From positions 1-36,033 of the forward strand of contig DAIDHF010000027.1 in NCBI GenBank assembly GCA_027452005.1: a stretch of DNA of 36,033 nt, read 5' to 3'. The position numbers were made by a program, and so were the translations under genes. Source of the DNA: Acidimicrobiales bacterium (GTDB taxonomy: Bacteria; Actinomycetota; Acidimicrobiia; Acidimicrobiales; JAKAVM01). The notes beneath the pieces are model-generated. The model was not told where the DNA came from. It saw only the letters and a program-made list of their open reading frames with translations, and ran no database searches. Shown piece by piece: positions 6,393 to 12,425 of the stretch. Each line of letters begins with the position of its first letter. The stretch's first letter is position 1.

Positions 6393-6916
6393 TGGCAACC
6401 CTTAGGACGACTTCCGACACACTCACCTTCAAAGAATTCTCCTACCTTTGCCGGGCACGGACATCCGAATGGGATGGCTTGACAGACGCATGGACACTCT
6501 CAGATTGGTTCATGGCTCTCGGCGGTGAAGTTGGAGAAGCCATGAACGTCGCCAAGAAAATGCGACGATTGGAGGTTCGAGTTCAATATCTAAAGACTGA
6601 AATTGACGATCTCACACTCGAACTTGCAACGGAAAATGATGATACCGACCTTATCGTAACACCAGAAGATATAGCGGCTGGGCACAGGCTCCTCATTGCT
6701 TACCAAACAGAGCTTGCTCAAGCCAAAGAAGCCTATGATGCTCTGCACAATCAGCTAGCAGACGAACTCGGTGACGTAATGGCCTATCTCGACCTAGTCG
6801 CTGATAAAGCTTGCATCCCTTGGCCGGAAGCCATCATGCGGAAGTTCAACGCTGTCTCCGACCGAGAACACCTTGACTATTACTTCCAATACATCAAACC
6901 ATCCAGCAATAAGTGA
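6392..6916 (+). CDS. MazG-like nucleotide pyrophosphohydrolase with coiled-coil insertion
   Basis: 174 residues from the ATG at 6392 (TAATG overlap); an ATG four codons earlier, at 6380, is possible. The MazG metal-binding pattern is split: GGEVGEAMN (E46, E49) and LADELGDVMAYL (E125, D128). Between them (about 60-120) is a charged, probably coiled-coil helical hairpin not found in minimal MazG domains. MazG-fold enzymes hydrolyse NTPs or related alarmones. In phages they may alter the nucleotide pool or blunt host starvation signalling. The insertion could change substrate or oligomer state; this is inference. Confidence 0.78.
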   Translation: MATLRTTSDTLTFKEFSYLCRARTSEWDGLTDAWTLSDWFMALGGEVGEAMNVAKKMRRLEVRVQYLKTEIDDLTLELATENDDTDLIVTPEDIAAGHRLLIAYQTELAQAKEAYDALHNQLADELGDVMAYLDLVADKACIPWPEAIMRKFNAVSDREHLDYYFQYIKPSSNK

Positions 6917-7542
6917 TCCTCGTTTCCCCCACGGAACCGGCTGCTCTGCGTTCTATCGGTGAGTCGTTCACACTCACGCCCGAATACTTCGGGGCTGATG
7001 TTCTAATCTTGGAGTTTTATGGCAGAGCAGCCATCCAGCGCAAGACCCTTGCCGATCTTTATGCCTCTATCCGTGACGGCAGAATCGACAAACAGATCAA
7101 CCAACTTCGTTCCAACTCCCCCGACTACGAACCAATCCTAATTATCGAGTCTGCCGAGTGGACATCTTCCTTCAGCGCTCTTCACATATCTGACTTTCCG
7201 TACAGCGCCTATCTTCACTTCACACACACAATTGCCCGGTCGGGAATCTTGCTTATCTCAACGACTTCTCTGGCGCACACGATCGCCACGGTACAATCGT
7301 TAGCCACTTACTACACAAAGCCCACGCACAATACCTTCAGCGCTCTTCAAACGCATGTAATCTCTCCGGGCTCCATCCTCCAGTACGTCCCTGGCATTGG
7401 TCCCAAGCTGGCTCACGCTATCGTCAATCATTTCGGTTCGGTTCCCCTGGCGTGGACTATCTCTCGCTCCGAACTCTTAGAAGTTCCGGGCATTGGCCCT
7501 AAACTCGCTGATAAAATTCTCTCATGCTTCCAGCCATCCTAA
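6913..7542 (+). CDS. ERCC4/XPF-type nuclease with tandem helix-hairpin-helix
   Basis: 209 residues with a GTG start (GTGA overlap with MazG). The N-terminal nuclease region has IQRKTLADLYASIRDGRIDKQ (40-60), corresponding to the ERKxxxD signature and the following SI-x-DGR-x-x-Q helix of XPF/Mus81/Hef nucleases, but with Gln42 where the catalytic Glu is usual. The first-strand acidic pair is also weak (VSPTEP). Two hairpins, VPGIGPKLA at 159-167 and 191-199, bind DNA non-specifically. It is likely to act on branched or single-strand/double-strand junction DNA during recombination. Activity cannot be assumed, given the substitutions. Confidence 0.8.
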   Translation: MILVSPTEPAALRSIGESFTLTPEYFGADVLILEFYGRAAIQRKTLADLYASIRDGRIDKQINQLRSNSPDYEPILIIESAEWTSSFSALHISDFPYSAYLHFTHTIARSGILLISTTSLAHTIATVQSLATYYTKPTHNTFSALQTHVISPGSILQYVPGIGPKLAHAIVNHFGSVPLAWTISRSELLEVPGIGPKLADKILSCFQPS

Positions 7543-7901
7543 TCTCCCTTACGCTCAGATGGTCGCCGAGCGCTGTGAACTTGGGCAATACGCCGCCGAA
7601 AAGCACTTTGTCCGTATTCGTGGATTCGCTCCATCCGCTGCCACCTCTGCCGATTCCGACACTGTCACTGTCACCATATCTCCAATGCGTCAGACATCGG
7701 GAATCATCGGACAATTACGCATGGGGATATCCAACCGGCACAGGTGACGGTGGCGGAGCGTTTCAATTTGAACGGCCTACATGGGACTCGGTAGAACCTG
7801 ATTCGCTATATGGCAATGCCTCGGCGCTGATACAAGATCAGGCAGCCGAGGCATTGTTTGCTAGGGACGGCAGAAGTCCCTGGATTAGTGACGGTTGTTA
7901 G
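7524..7901 (+). CDS. Rpf/transglycosylase-like peptidoglycan hydrolase
   Basis: 125 residues. From residue 55 the sequence matches the lysozyme-like fold of resuscitation-promoting factors: CVRHRESSDNY with candidate catalytic Glu60, GGGAFQF, PTWDSV, QDQAAEALF and a final SPWISDGC. C55 and C125 are placed to form the conserved disulfide. The first ~50 residues are hydrophobic and Pro/Ser/Leu-rich and may be an export signal with linker. It overlaps the nuclease by 19 bases and has no clear ribosome site, so its start is uncertain (a GTG at 7575 is an alternative). It is the last gene of the rightward early unit, away from the late lysis genes. Confidence 0.7.
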   Translation: MLPAILISLTLRWSPSAVNLGNTPPKSTLSVFVDSLHPLPPLPIPTLSLSPYLQCVRHRESSDNYAWGYPTGTGDGGGAFQFERPTWDSVEPDSLYGNASALIQDQAAEALFARDGRSPWISDGC

Positions 7902-8074
7902 CTACTACTGTCTCCAGTACCACGGCCATAGCCCCAACCACGGCCATTGCCCCAACCACGGCCATTGCCACTGCCACTGCTCAAACCACGGCCATTGCCC
8001 CAACCACGGCCATTGCCACTGCCACGGCCACTACCACTGCCATAGCCACGGCCAGTCCCATCATTACCACCCAT
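7898..8074 (-). CDS. Gly-X repeat microprotein 1
   Basis: 58 residues from the ATG at 8074 (CGGAG seven bases upstream); a longer frame from TTG at 8098 is less likely. Almost every second residue is Gly, alternating with Arg, Ser, Asn, Trp and Tyr (GNGRGWGNGRG repeated). No known function is assigned. It overlaps the preceding gene by 11 bases, is the last gene of the leftward unit, and converges with unit A by four bases. Two similar proteins lie at 8454-8654 and 34186-34308. Such Gly/Arg/aromatic sequences are flexible and can bind nucleic acid or condense, but this is inference. A pure DNA repeat without product is the alternative. Confidence 0.55.
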   Translation of the reverse strand: MGGNDGTGRGYGSGSGRGSGNGRGWGNGRGLSSGSGNGRGWGNGRGWGYGRGTGDSSS

Positions 8075-8450
8075 CGTCCATCTCCGATCCAAGCCCAATT
8101 ATCTCCAATTCCCGATACCTCAATTCCTCCTTCAACATTCGAATCATTCGCCATCCGGCCATCTCTTGAAAACCTTCGGCATACTCATTATTCACTTTCA
8201 ACGAAAATGAACTCCAGGCCGATAAATCCCAGCCTTTCTCAACAAAGCACGCTTCAGCCACTCTCTCGACAACGCTAGGCGAAGAAATCGGATCATCTTT
8301 TCCTAACGATTGACTCCAACCATCCTGCTCTAATTCGCTCAAAACACGTTCGATTTTCTCGTCACTCCACAATCGAATGTTTGGATCATGATATGTCGAG
8401 CCATGAGCAAGGCCGATAGCATGGGCGAGTTTTTCAGGGACGGTTTTCAT
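8064..8450 (-). CDS. Hypothetical protein between Gly-repeat genes
   Basis: 128 residues, family not recognised. It is mixed helical and acidic, with several Trp (RLWSDEKIERVLSELEQDGW, KGWDLSAWSSF, EMAGWRMIRMLKEELRYREL). GGAGAG precedes the ATG and lies within the end of the upstream Gly-repeat gene. Its ordinary sequence composition amid repeat DNA supports that this strand is the coding one. Confidence 0.65.
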   Translation of the reverse strand: MKTVPEKLAHAIGLAHGSTYHDPNIRLWSDEKIERVLSELEQDGWSQSLGKDDPISSPSVVERVAEACFVEKGWDLSAWSSFSLKVNNEYAEGFQEMAGWRMIRMLKEELRYRELEIIGLGSEMDDGW

Positions 8451-8453
8451 CTC

Positions 8454-8654
8454 TTACTCTCCACTGCCATAGCCATAGCCACTGCCATTGCCACTGCCAT
8501 AGCCATTGCCCCAACCACGGCCATTGCCATTGCCACTACTATAGCCACTACCACCGCCCCAACCACCGCCACTGCCATAGCCACTGCCACTGCTCAAACC
8601 ACGGCCATTGCCCCAACCACGGCCATCGTCACGGCCACTAAGTATTCCCCTCAT
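8454..8654 (-). CDS. Gly-X repeat microprotein 2
   Basis: 66 residues: a short unique N terminus (MRGILSGRDD), then GRGWGNGRGLSSGSG and many Gly-Tyr/Gly-Ser/Gly-Asn steps, ending YGYGSGE. An AAAGGA ribosome site precedes the ATG, and the next gene starts three bases after its stop, supporting real translation. The segment GRGWGNGRGLSSGSG is shared exactly with microprotein 1. A degraded copy of its 3' end (GSGSGE-stop) sits just upstream at 8676-8711. Confidence 0.6.
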   Translation of the reverse strand: MRGILSGRDDGRGWGNGRGLSSGSGYGSGGGWGGGSGYSSGNGNGRGWGNGYGSGNGSGYGYGSGE

Positions 8655-8675
8655 TAGATAGATTTTCCTTTCTTA

Positions 8676-8720
8676 CTCTCCACTACCACTGCCATTGCCA
8701 CTACCACTACACGTAATCAC
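8676..8720 (-). pseudogene. Remnant of a Gly-repeat gene
   Basis: Read on the minus strand from a GTG, this encodes only VITCSGSGNGSGSGE then stop, matching the end of the Gly-repeat gene at 8454-8654, including the following GAGAGTAAG. It has no ribosome site and abuts the strong inverted repeat at 8725. I read it as the trimmed leftover of a duplicated copy; it could be a 15-residue peptide. Confidence 0.4.
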
Positions 8721-8724
8721 TACG

Positions 8725-8760
8725 CTACGTGGACCAGGGAAAATTCCCTGGTCCACGTAG
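8725..8760. terminator. Perfect 16-bp hairpin between units A and B
   Basis: CTACGTGGACCAGGGA (8725-8740) and TCCCTGGTCCACGTAG (8745-8760) are exact complements around four bases. On the plus strand a TTTT follows two bases later (8763-8766), so it could stop rightward transcription running past unit A. No T tract follows on the minus strand. Other options are an RNA processing or stability element for the leftward mRNA, or a DNA-binding site. Confidence 0.6.
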
Positions 8761-8769
8761 GATTTTGCG

Positions 8770-8853
8770 CTAGGATTTTGTGCTCCAAATTTTCACGCTT
8801 GCGATACTCTTGGGGACGTAGGTTATTCCGTCGATTACGATTTCCTTGCTCAT
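8770..8853 (-). CDS. 27-residue microprotein
   Basis: A short gene with a strong ribosome site (AAAGGAAG just before the ATG). It encodes MSKEIVIDGITYVPKS followed by a short tail and TAG. The opening pattern 'EIVIDGITYVPKS' resembles small phage proteins made of a two-strand hairpin, but no function is known. Its stop lies nine bases before the 16-bp hairpin. The good ribosome site and lack of any overlapping gene are the main support. Confidence 0.5.
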   Translation of the reverse strand: MSKEIVIDGITYVPKSIASVKIWSTKS

Positions 8854-8940
8854 TTCTTCCTTTCTTCTGTGGCTCACTCATTGAACACACATAGCCGAGT
8901 ACCTCAATACCCGACTATCTAGGCTCACGAGACTATCTGG

Positions 8941-9357
8941 TTACTCTTCCTCCTCCTCATAGGCCATGCAGTCCGCAATGTCTGCAATTTCCCTAGCCAA
9001 GCCTTCAGCAGCGAACCAAGCCATAAACGTACATAGCTCATCATGAGACATCACCGTTGTCTCCCCAATTTTCATCGGAGGGGACTCGCCTAATTCCACA
9101 CAATATTCCTCATAATATCTCCAGAGACAATCGGACAAATTCTCATAGAGATCGACCATATTAGAGGTCAAAGTCAATCCCGGCCAACCATCACTAGCGG
9201 AATGATTCGCAAGTTCCAAGACACTCTCCAGTGTCCATCCTTCGAAAATTTCATTGGCGAGCTCATATCTCGCGTTAATGAAATTTTCATTGATCAGCTC
9301 CTCTAGTTTTTGTTGCGATTTCTCTTCACTGGTCATTTCTTCACTCACTTTCTTCAC
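8941..9357 (-). CDS. Very acidic hypothetical protein
   Basis: 138 residues with about 32 Asp/Glu and 8 Lys/Arg, ending in five Glu. It is helical, with aromatic patches (LWRYYEEYCVEL, CTFMAWFAAEG). Start GTG at 9357 gives a GTGA overlap with the upstream gene; an ATG at 9336 is possible. Family not recognised. Extreme negative charge is seen in phage DNA mimics that block host nucleases or repressors, but it is not specific for them. Confidence 0.7.
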   Translation of the reverse strand: MKKVSEEMTSEEKSQQKLEELINENFINARYELANEIFEGWTLESVLELANHSASDGWPGLTLTSNMVDLYENLSDCLWRYYEEYCVELGESPPMKIGETTVMSHDELCTFMAWFAAEGLAREIADIADCMAYEEEEE

Positions 9358-9908
9358 TCGCTTTCTGTCGTAGCGGATACCAACTGACTGTAAACATCGG
9401 CTGCCTTGTCACACAACTGATCGAATATCCATGCAGGTGCATCTCCGATTTCCTCGAATGATGGCTGCAATTCTTCCCCTAATTCCATCCAAATATGATT
9501 GATATATGACAATTCCGGATAACGATTCAACAATCCATCCTCAACCACACTCTCAAAAACAGATTCGCCGAATTGAATCGCCAACTTTTCCCATTCAGCC
9601 CACTGTTCCTCGGTAATCATCAATTGGATGTCGATTTCCTGGTCGCATCGGCAGCACCATACCCGATGATCGCATTCCTCATCACTGAATATGACCTTGG
9701 GAAAATCGCCACTGTCATAGGTCGATTCGTCATACCTATCGAACGGCACCGTACCCAGAGTATTGATAAGTCCAGCCACCAGATCCAAGAAGCGCTCACT
9801 ATCGATAATCCCGCCGTCAGTGACCACTTCACCGAGTGGATTGATGCAATCAGTACACCAAGTGTCTGCTTGCCAAACATACCCAACAATTTCGTTGAAT
9901 CTACCCAT
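9354..9908 (-). CDS. Very acidic hypothetical protein with CxxC pairs
   Basis: 184 residues, about 40 acidic against 9 basic (net near -31). Two cysteine pairs, TWCTDC (near 17-20) and CCRC (near 75-78), could bind a metal. The C-terminal half is helical and Glu/Trp-rich (EEQWAEWEKLAIQFGE). GAGGAG lies six bases before the ATG. Family not recognised. It is translationally linked to its neighbours by short overlaps. A host-takeover or DNA-mimic role is a guess from charge and operon type. Confidence 0.7.
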   Translation of the reverse strand: MGRFNEIVGYVWQADTWCTDCINPLGEVVTDGGIIDSERFLDLVAGLINTLGTVPFDRYDESTYDSGDFPKVIFSDEECDHRVWCCRCDQEIDIQLMITEEQWAEWEKLAIQFGESVFESVVEDGLLNRYPELSYINHIWMELGEELQPSFEEIGDAPAWIFDQLCDKAADVYSQLVSATTESE

Positions 9909-10377
9909 GGCAGCACTCCTCCTTGGAAACTCGATCCATCAGCACGCTAGCAAGCTCAGCGACTATTTCGGACTCGAGTTCATGCGACAGAAACGGCTCC
10001 ATGGCCCAAAGCCCCTCCTGGTCAATCACTCCACCATGCGGGCACTTCAGAGAGACAACGTAGCCGACAAAGCCATATCCAAGGATGTCCTCGACTATGG
10101 AACGTAAACGGGAAAAATTGGCGTCACCACGCTTAATATCGTTCGGCGGTTGCCACCACGCAACTTCCCAACGATTACGGTCGATAATCTCAGCGTTGCC
10201 GTCAAAATCCTTGGGACGAGAGGCATCGTGACCCGTCCTGACGATTCGACCGTAACAATCGTAATCGTCGATAGATACTCCCTCATCAGGGACGATTTCG
10301 AACGTCAGTGATCGACCATCCTCGAAGATAATCGGATCATCCTCCGTCAGTTCCGAAAACTCAATTTTCTTGTCCAT
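9901..10377 (-). CDS. Acidic hypothetical protein with WEVAWWQPP motif
   Basis: 158 residues from the ATG at 10377 (AAGGA upstream); a TTG two codons earlier is less likely. The N-terminal half is beta-like and Asp-rich (IIFEDGRSLTFEIVPDEG). The middle has a tryptophan cluster, RWEVAWWQPPND. The C-terminal half is helical and ends ECCHG. Family not recognised. Net charge is about -17. It overlaps both neighbours, as throughout this unit. Confidence 0.7.
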   Translation of the reverse strand: MDKKIEFSELTEDDPIIFEDGRSLTFEIVPDEGVSIDDYDCYGRIVRTGHDASRPKDFDGNAEIIDRNRWEVAWWQPPNDIKRGDANFSRLRSIVEDILGYGFVGYVVSLKCPHGGVIDQEGLWAMEPFLSHELESEIVAELASVLMDRVSKEECCHG

Positions 10378-10555
10378 TTTCAATCTTCCTTTCTGTTTGG
10401 TGCCATTCGATATGGCTCACGGCATCGTCCCGCTCGATAACGAACGGACATCCCTCGGAACACGTGCAAAAACCGTCATTATGCACGTACACCCTGACCA
10501 CGCCATCAGTTACCGCATGGTAACCGGTCGAATCCGTCACGGTCCACGTAGTCAT
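10361..10555 (-). CDS. Small Cys/His protein, possible zinc site
   Basis: 64 residues. A compact strand-rich start (TWTVTDSTGYHAVTDGVVRVYV) is followed by CTCSEGCPF and HIEWH, a spacing that could bind one metal ion. The ATG overlaps the previous stop (ATGA). Family not recognised. It could be a small DNA- or protein-binding module. Confidence 0.62.
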   Translation of the reverse strand: MTTWTVTDSTGYHAVTDGVVRVYVHNDGFCTCSEGCPFVIERDDAVSHIEWHQTERKIENGQEN

Positions 10556-10986
10556 CGGTCACGTTCCGCATAATAAAGATCCACCAATGCGAAGAGAATC
10601 CCCCAGACTTGCTCCTCATAGACATCACTCGCTATCGCTTCTAGGTCGGCTACCTCATCGGCAGAGGCGCTATCAAGGTCGACCTGACTATTGAGCGCTG
10701 CTCGCTCAATGATCCGACGGGGGGTAGCGTCATCAGCCCATGTACCATTGAATCGGTTGTCGAGCATTTCGCCGAGAGAATCTATGTTTTCCCATTTCTG
10801 TTGATCCATGGGGTAGTGATTATGAATGCTGAAGAGAGCATACAAAGTAGGCTCATCAAGAGTCTTTACCAGCTCAGAGGCGGTTTCGGTTGCTATTGCG
10901 TCGGCATAGTTGGTTGCTTGCCTGATCACTTCACGTGTAAGACAACGGTAGCTTGCGATGTCCAGGCCATTTCTCAGCTCCATCAT
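10552..10986 (-). CDS. Acidic helical hypothetical protein
   Basis: 144 residues from the ATG at 10986, preceded by GGAGG at the right distance and overlapping the upstream stop (ATGA). The longer frame from 11118 would run through the upstream gene. It appears helical throughout (EVIRQATNYADAIATETASEL, DEVADLEAIASDVYEEQVW), with negative charge like its neighbours. Family not recognised. Confidence 0.68.
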   Translation of the reverse strand: MMELRNGLDIASYRCLTREVIRQATNYADAIATETASELVKTLDEPTLYALFSIHNHYPMDQQKWENIDSLGEMLDNRFNGTWADDATPRRIIERAALNSQVDLDSASADEVADLEAIASDVYEEQVWGILFALVDLYYAERDR

Positions 10987-11195
10987 TGAACTTTTCCTCC
11001 GATAATCTTGAGGGCGTTTGTCATGCCCATACGTTCTACGAAAAACCCCAATTCCAGCGCACCTTGCCAACTTGCAACACTCAATCGTTGCCCAGTCCTC
11101 GGGCAGGTCACAATCCACCCATCGTCACTAGCTTCGATGACCGGAACGCTTGCTGCCTGATGTCGTGGTGTTCGGCGGAAACGGAAATTTGTCAT
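10983..11195 (-). CDS. First gene of unit B, small basic protein
   Basis: 70 residues. The N terminus is basic (NFRFRRTPRH), then beta-like segments (VPVIEASDDGWIVTCP) and a short helix. Unlike the rest of the unit it is not acidic. The promoter immediately upstream has its -10 box ending six bases before this ATG, so the mRNA probably begins at or near the start codon. Family not recognised. Being first in an early unit, it could be an early host-directed protein. Confidence 0.62.
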   Translation of the reverse strand: MTNFRFRRTPRHQAASVPVIEASDDGWIVTCPRTGQRLSVASWQGALELGFFVERMGMTNALKIIGGKVQ

Positions 11196-11201
11196 ACCTC
11201 A

Positions 11202-11230
11202 ATTATGCCTAGTTTCTTACCACGTTTCAA
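11202..11230 (-). promoter_or_regulatory. Leftward promoter TTGAAA-N17-CATAAT for unit B
   Basis: On the minus strand TTGAAA (11225-11230), a 17-base spacer and CATAAT (11202-11207) make a near-consensus housekeeping promoter. The -10 ends six bases before the ATG at 11195, so the transcript is probably leaderless. The GAGG next to the ATG is too close to act as a ribosome site. Confidence 0.7.
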
Positions 11231-11233
11231 GTC

Positions 11234-11273
11234 ATTTCTCACGATTTCTCACGATTTCTCACGATTTCTCACT
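11234..11273. repeat. Four direct 10-bp repeats upstream of the unit B promoter
   Basis: ATTTCTCACG occurs three times and ATTTCTCACT once, in exact 10-bp phase, so all copies face the same side of the helix. The array starts three bases upstream of the -35 box, ideal for cooperative binding of an activator. Short phased repeats are also typical of replication iterons. The binder is unknown. Confidence 0.8.
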
Positions 11274-11433
11274 CAATCACCGATCAATCGCCACCCATAG
11301 TCATACCAGCCACCCAATTATCCAGCCTTGTACCGTCAGTAATAATCGTACATACGTTCGATCATACACACAAACATCCTGGTCAGCATAACTACATACA
11401 CGTAACAACATGCATGTAACTATCCGAACCATC

Positions 11434-11610
11434 ACTGTCACAGTCACACTGTTACATACAATCATTTCTAAGAATTACTTTACCGACCTGCCCATTCGTT
11501 CATCATGACATCCCCACTGTCACACATTGACATGCTAGTAATTCCCCGTTTGTGATTCGTGAACAGGTTGCAAACTCGCTGCTCAAACGTGCCAGTTCAA
11601 CTGTCACAGT
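11434..11610. promoter_or_regulatory. Three evenly spaced ACTGTCACA operator-like sites
   Basis: ACTGTCACAGT, a dyad around a central C, occurs at 11434-11444 and 11600-11610, with ACTGTCACA at 11516-11524. Starts are 82 and 84 bases apart, about eight helical turns, which suits looping between bound dimers. The last copy sits 15 bases upstream of a TTGACT. Confidence 0.5.
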
Positions 11611-11641
11611 CCGCATTTGGCCCATTGACTTTTCGTAGGAT

Positions 11642-11655
11642 GAGGAGCGCTCCTC
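11642..11655. promoter_or_regulatory. 14-bp perfect palindrome upstream of the late genes
   Basis: GAGGAGCGCTCCTC is self-complementary. It lies between TTGACT (11625-11630) and TATAAC (11667-11672), ahead of the first late gene. It is a probable operator; the spacing of those boxes (36 bases) does not itself make a normal promoter. Confidence 0.5.
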
Positions 11656-11696
11656 GAAAACACTCCTATAACCATCCCAGTAGGGCACATGATATA

Positions 11697-12425
11697 ATGA
11701 CAACGCCGGAATCCCCGAAAAATAAAAAATGGACCCAGATGGAAGATTTCAATGACCCTGACAATTTTTCTAGTAATAATTCTGATGACGAGTTGGATCG
11801 TGACCTTGATCGCCTTGTGTCGACTGGCAACAATGGCAATCAAGCACGATCAACTACTCCAGAACAAAACATCCGATACCCTTATCCAAATTCACCAAGA
11901 GTCATCCGGCCTACAGACCAGGCTGATAGGGCACTTCCTGAACGTTCCCTCGACCAACCTGTACGAGCCAGGCGTGGTTACCGAGATATTGAGGCAATCA
12001 ATCAATCCCTCGCCAAAGCCAAGCCCGCAGAGCCCGGAAAAGCTATGGGAGGCGGAGGAACCGGAAAGCGTCGAGGACGACCCCCTAAATCCAGACAACC
12101 TGATGCCGCCACCCTGGACGTAAAAGCAGTCCGGCCAAAAAAATTACCCGCTCTAAAAAAATCTACGCCAGATTACGAAACTGGAGCAGAGCGAGTAAAG
12201 GAGCTCATTGCAAATATCAATCCTCGCTTCGACTCAGCCTTTTTCGAGGCGAACATTTCAGACTTCAGGTTCCTCACCAACGGAACCGCAGAAGTAAAAC
12301 TCAAAGTCCCCTATGAGGAAATCCCAAACATCCTATGCCTAGCGTTCGGCCTAGACCAAATAGTCGAAGTGAACCTCAAGAGGAGAATTTACCAAGTGCC
12401 TCCGAGCTCATCGACAAACTCTTAG
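11697..12425 (+). CDS. AT-hook protein, first gene of the late unit
   Basis: 242 residues from the ATG at 11697; an ATG at 11739 is an alternative because a perfect extended -10 (TGATATAAT) overlaps the first ATG. Residues 1-90 are polar and disordered-looking. GKRRGRPPKS (about 123-132) is an AT-hook with the RGRP core that binds the minor groove of AT-rich DNA. The last ~75 residues look folded (RVKELIANINPRFDSAFFEA, AEVKLKVPYEEIPNIL). Located just before terminase genes, it could mark or regulate packaging or late transcription. It overlaps the next gene by 91 bases. Confidence 0.7.
   Translation: MTTPESPKNKKWTQMEDFNDPDNFSSNNSDDELDRDLDRLVSTGNNGNQARSTTPEQNIRYPYPNSPRVIRPTDQADRALPERSLDQPVRARRGYRDIEAINQSLAKAKPAEPGKAMGGGGTGKRRGRPPKSRQPDAATLDVKAVRPKKLPALKKSTPDYETGAERVKELIANINPRFDSAFFEANISDFRFLTNGTAEVKLKVPYEEIPNILCLAFGLDQIVEVNLKRRIYQVPPSSSTNS

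Larger units (their letters stand above)
11196..11696. other. Divergent control region between units B and C (no gene)
   Basis: A 501-base gap without a supported gene. From the left it holds a leftward promoter (11202-11230), four 10-bp repeats (11234-11273), and an AT-rich stretch with ACATGCATGT and several GTAAC/GTTAC words. It then has ACTGTCACAGT sites (11434-11444, 11600-11610) with a partial copy (11516-11524), a TTGACT (11625-11630), a 14-bp palindrome (11642-11655) and a TGATATAAT box (11690-11698). This looks like the main switch between early leftward and late rightward genes and could include an origin. Confidence 0.7.

Noticed and set aside
7918..8640. CRISPR-like array
   Set aside because: The repeats are continuous, degenerate Gly-codon repeats without unique spacers of constant length, and no cas genes are present. 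The Cas4-like nuclease is a phage recombination exonuclease.
7858..8657. His/Cys-rich and Ala/Thr-rich plus-strand frames (7858-8169, 7895-8278, 8388-8657)
   Set aside because: They are readings of the same hexamer-like repeat DNA from the opposite strand. The minus-strand frames have ribosome sites, fit the leftward unit and flank an ordinary gene (8064-8450), so the plus-strand frames are treated as shadows.
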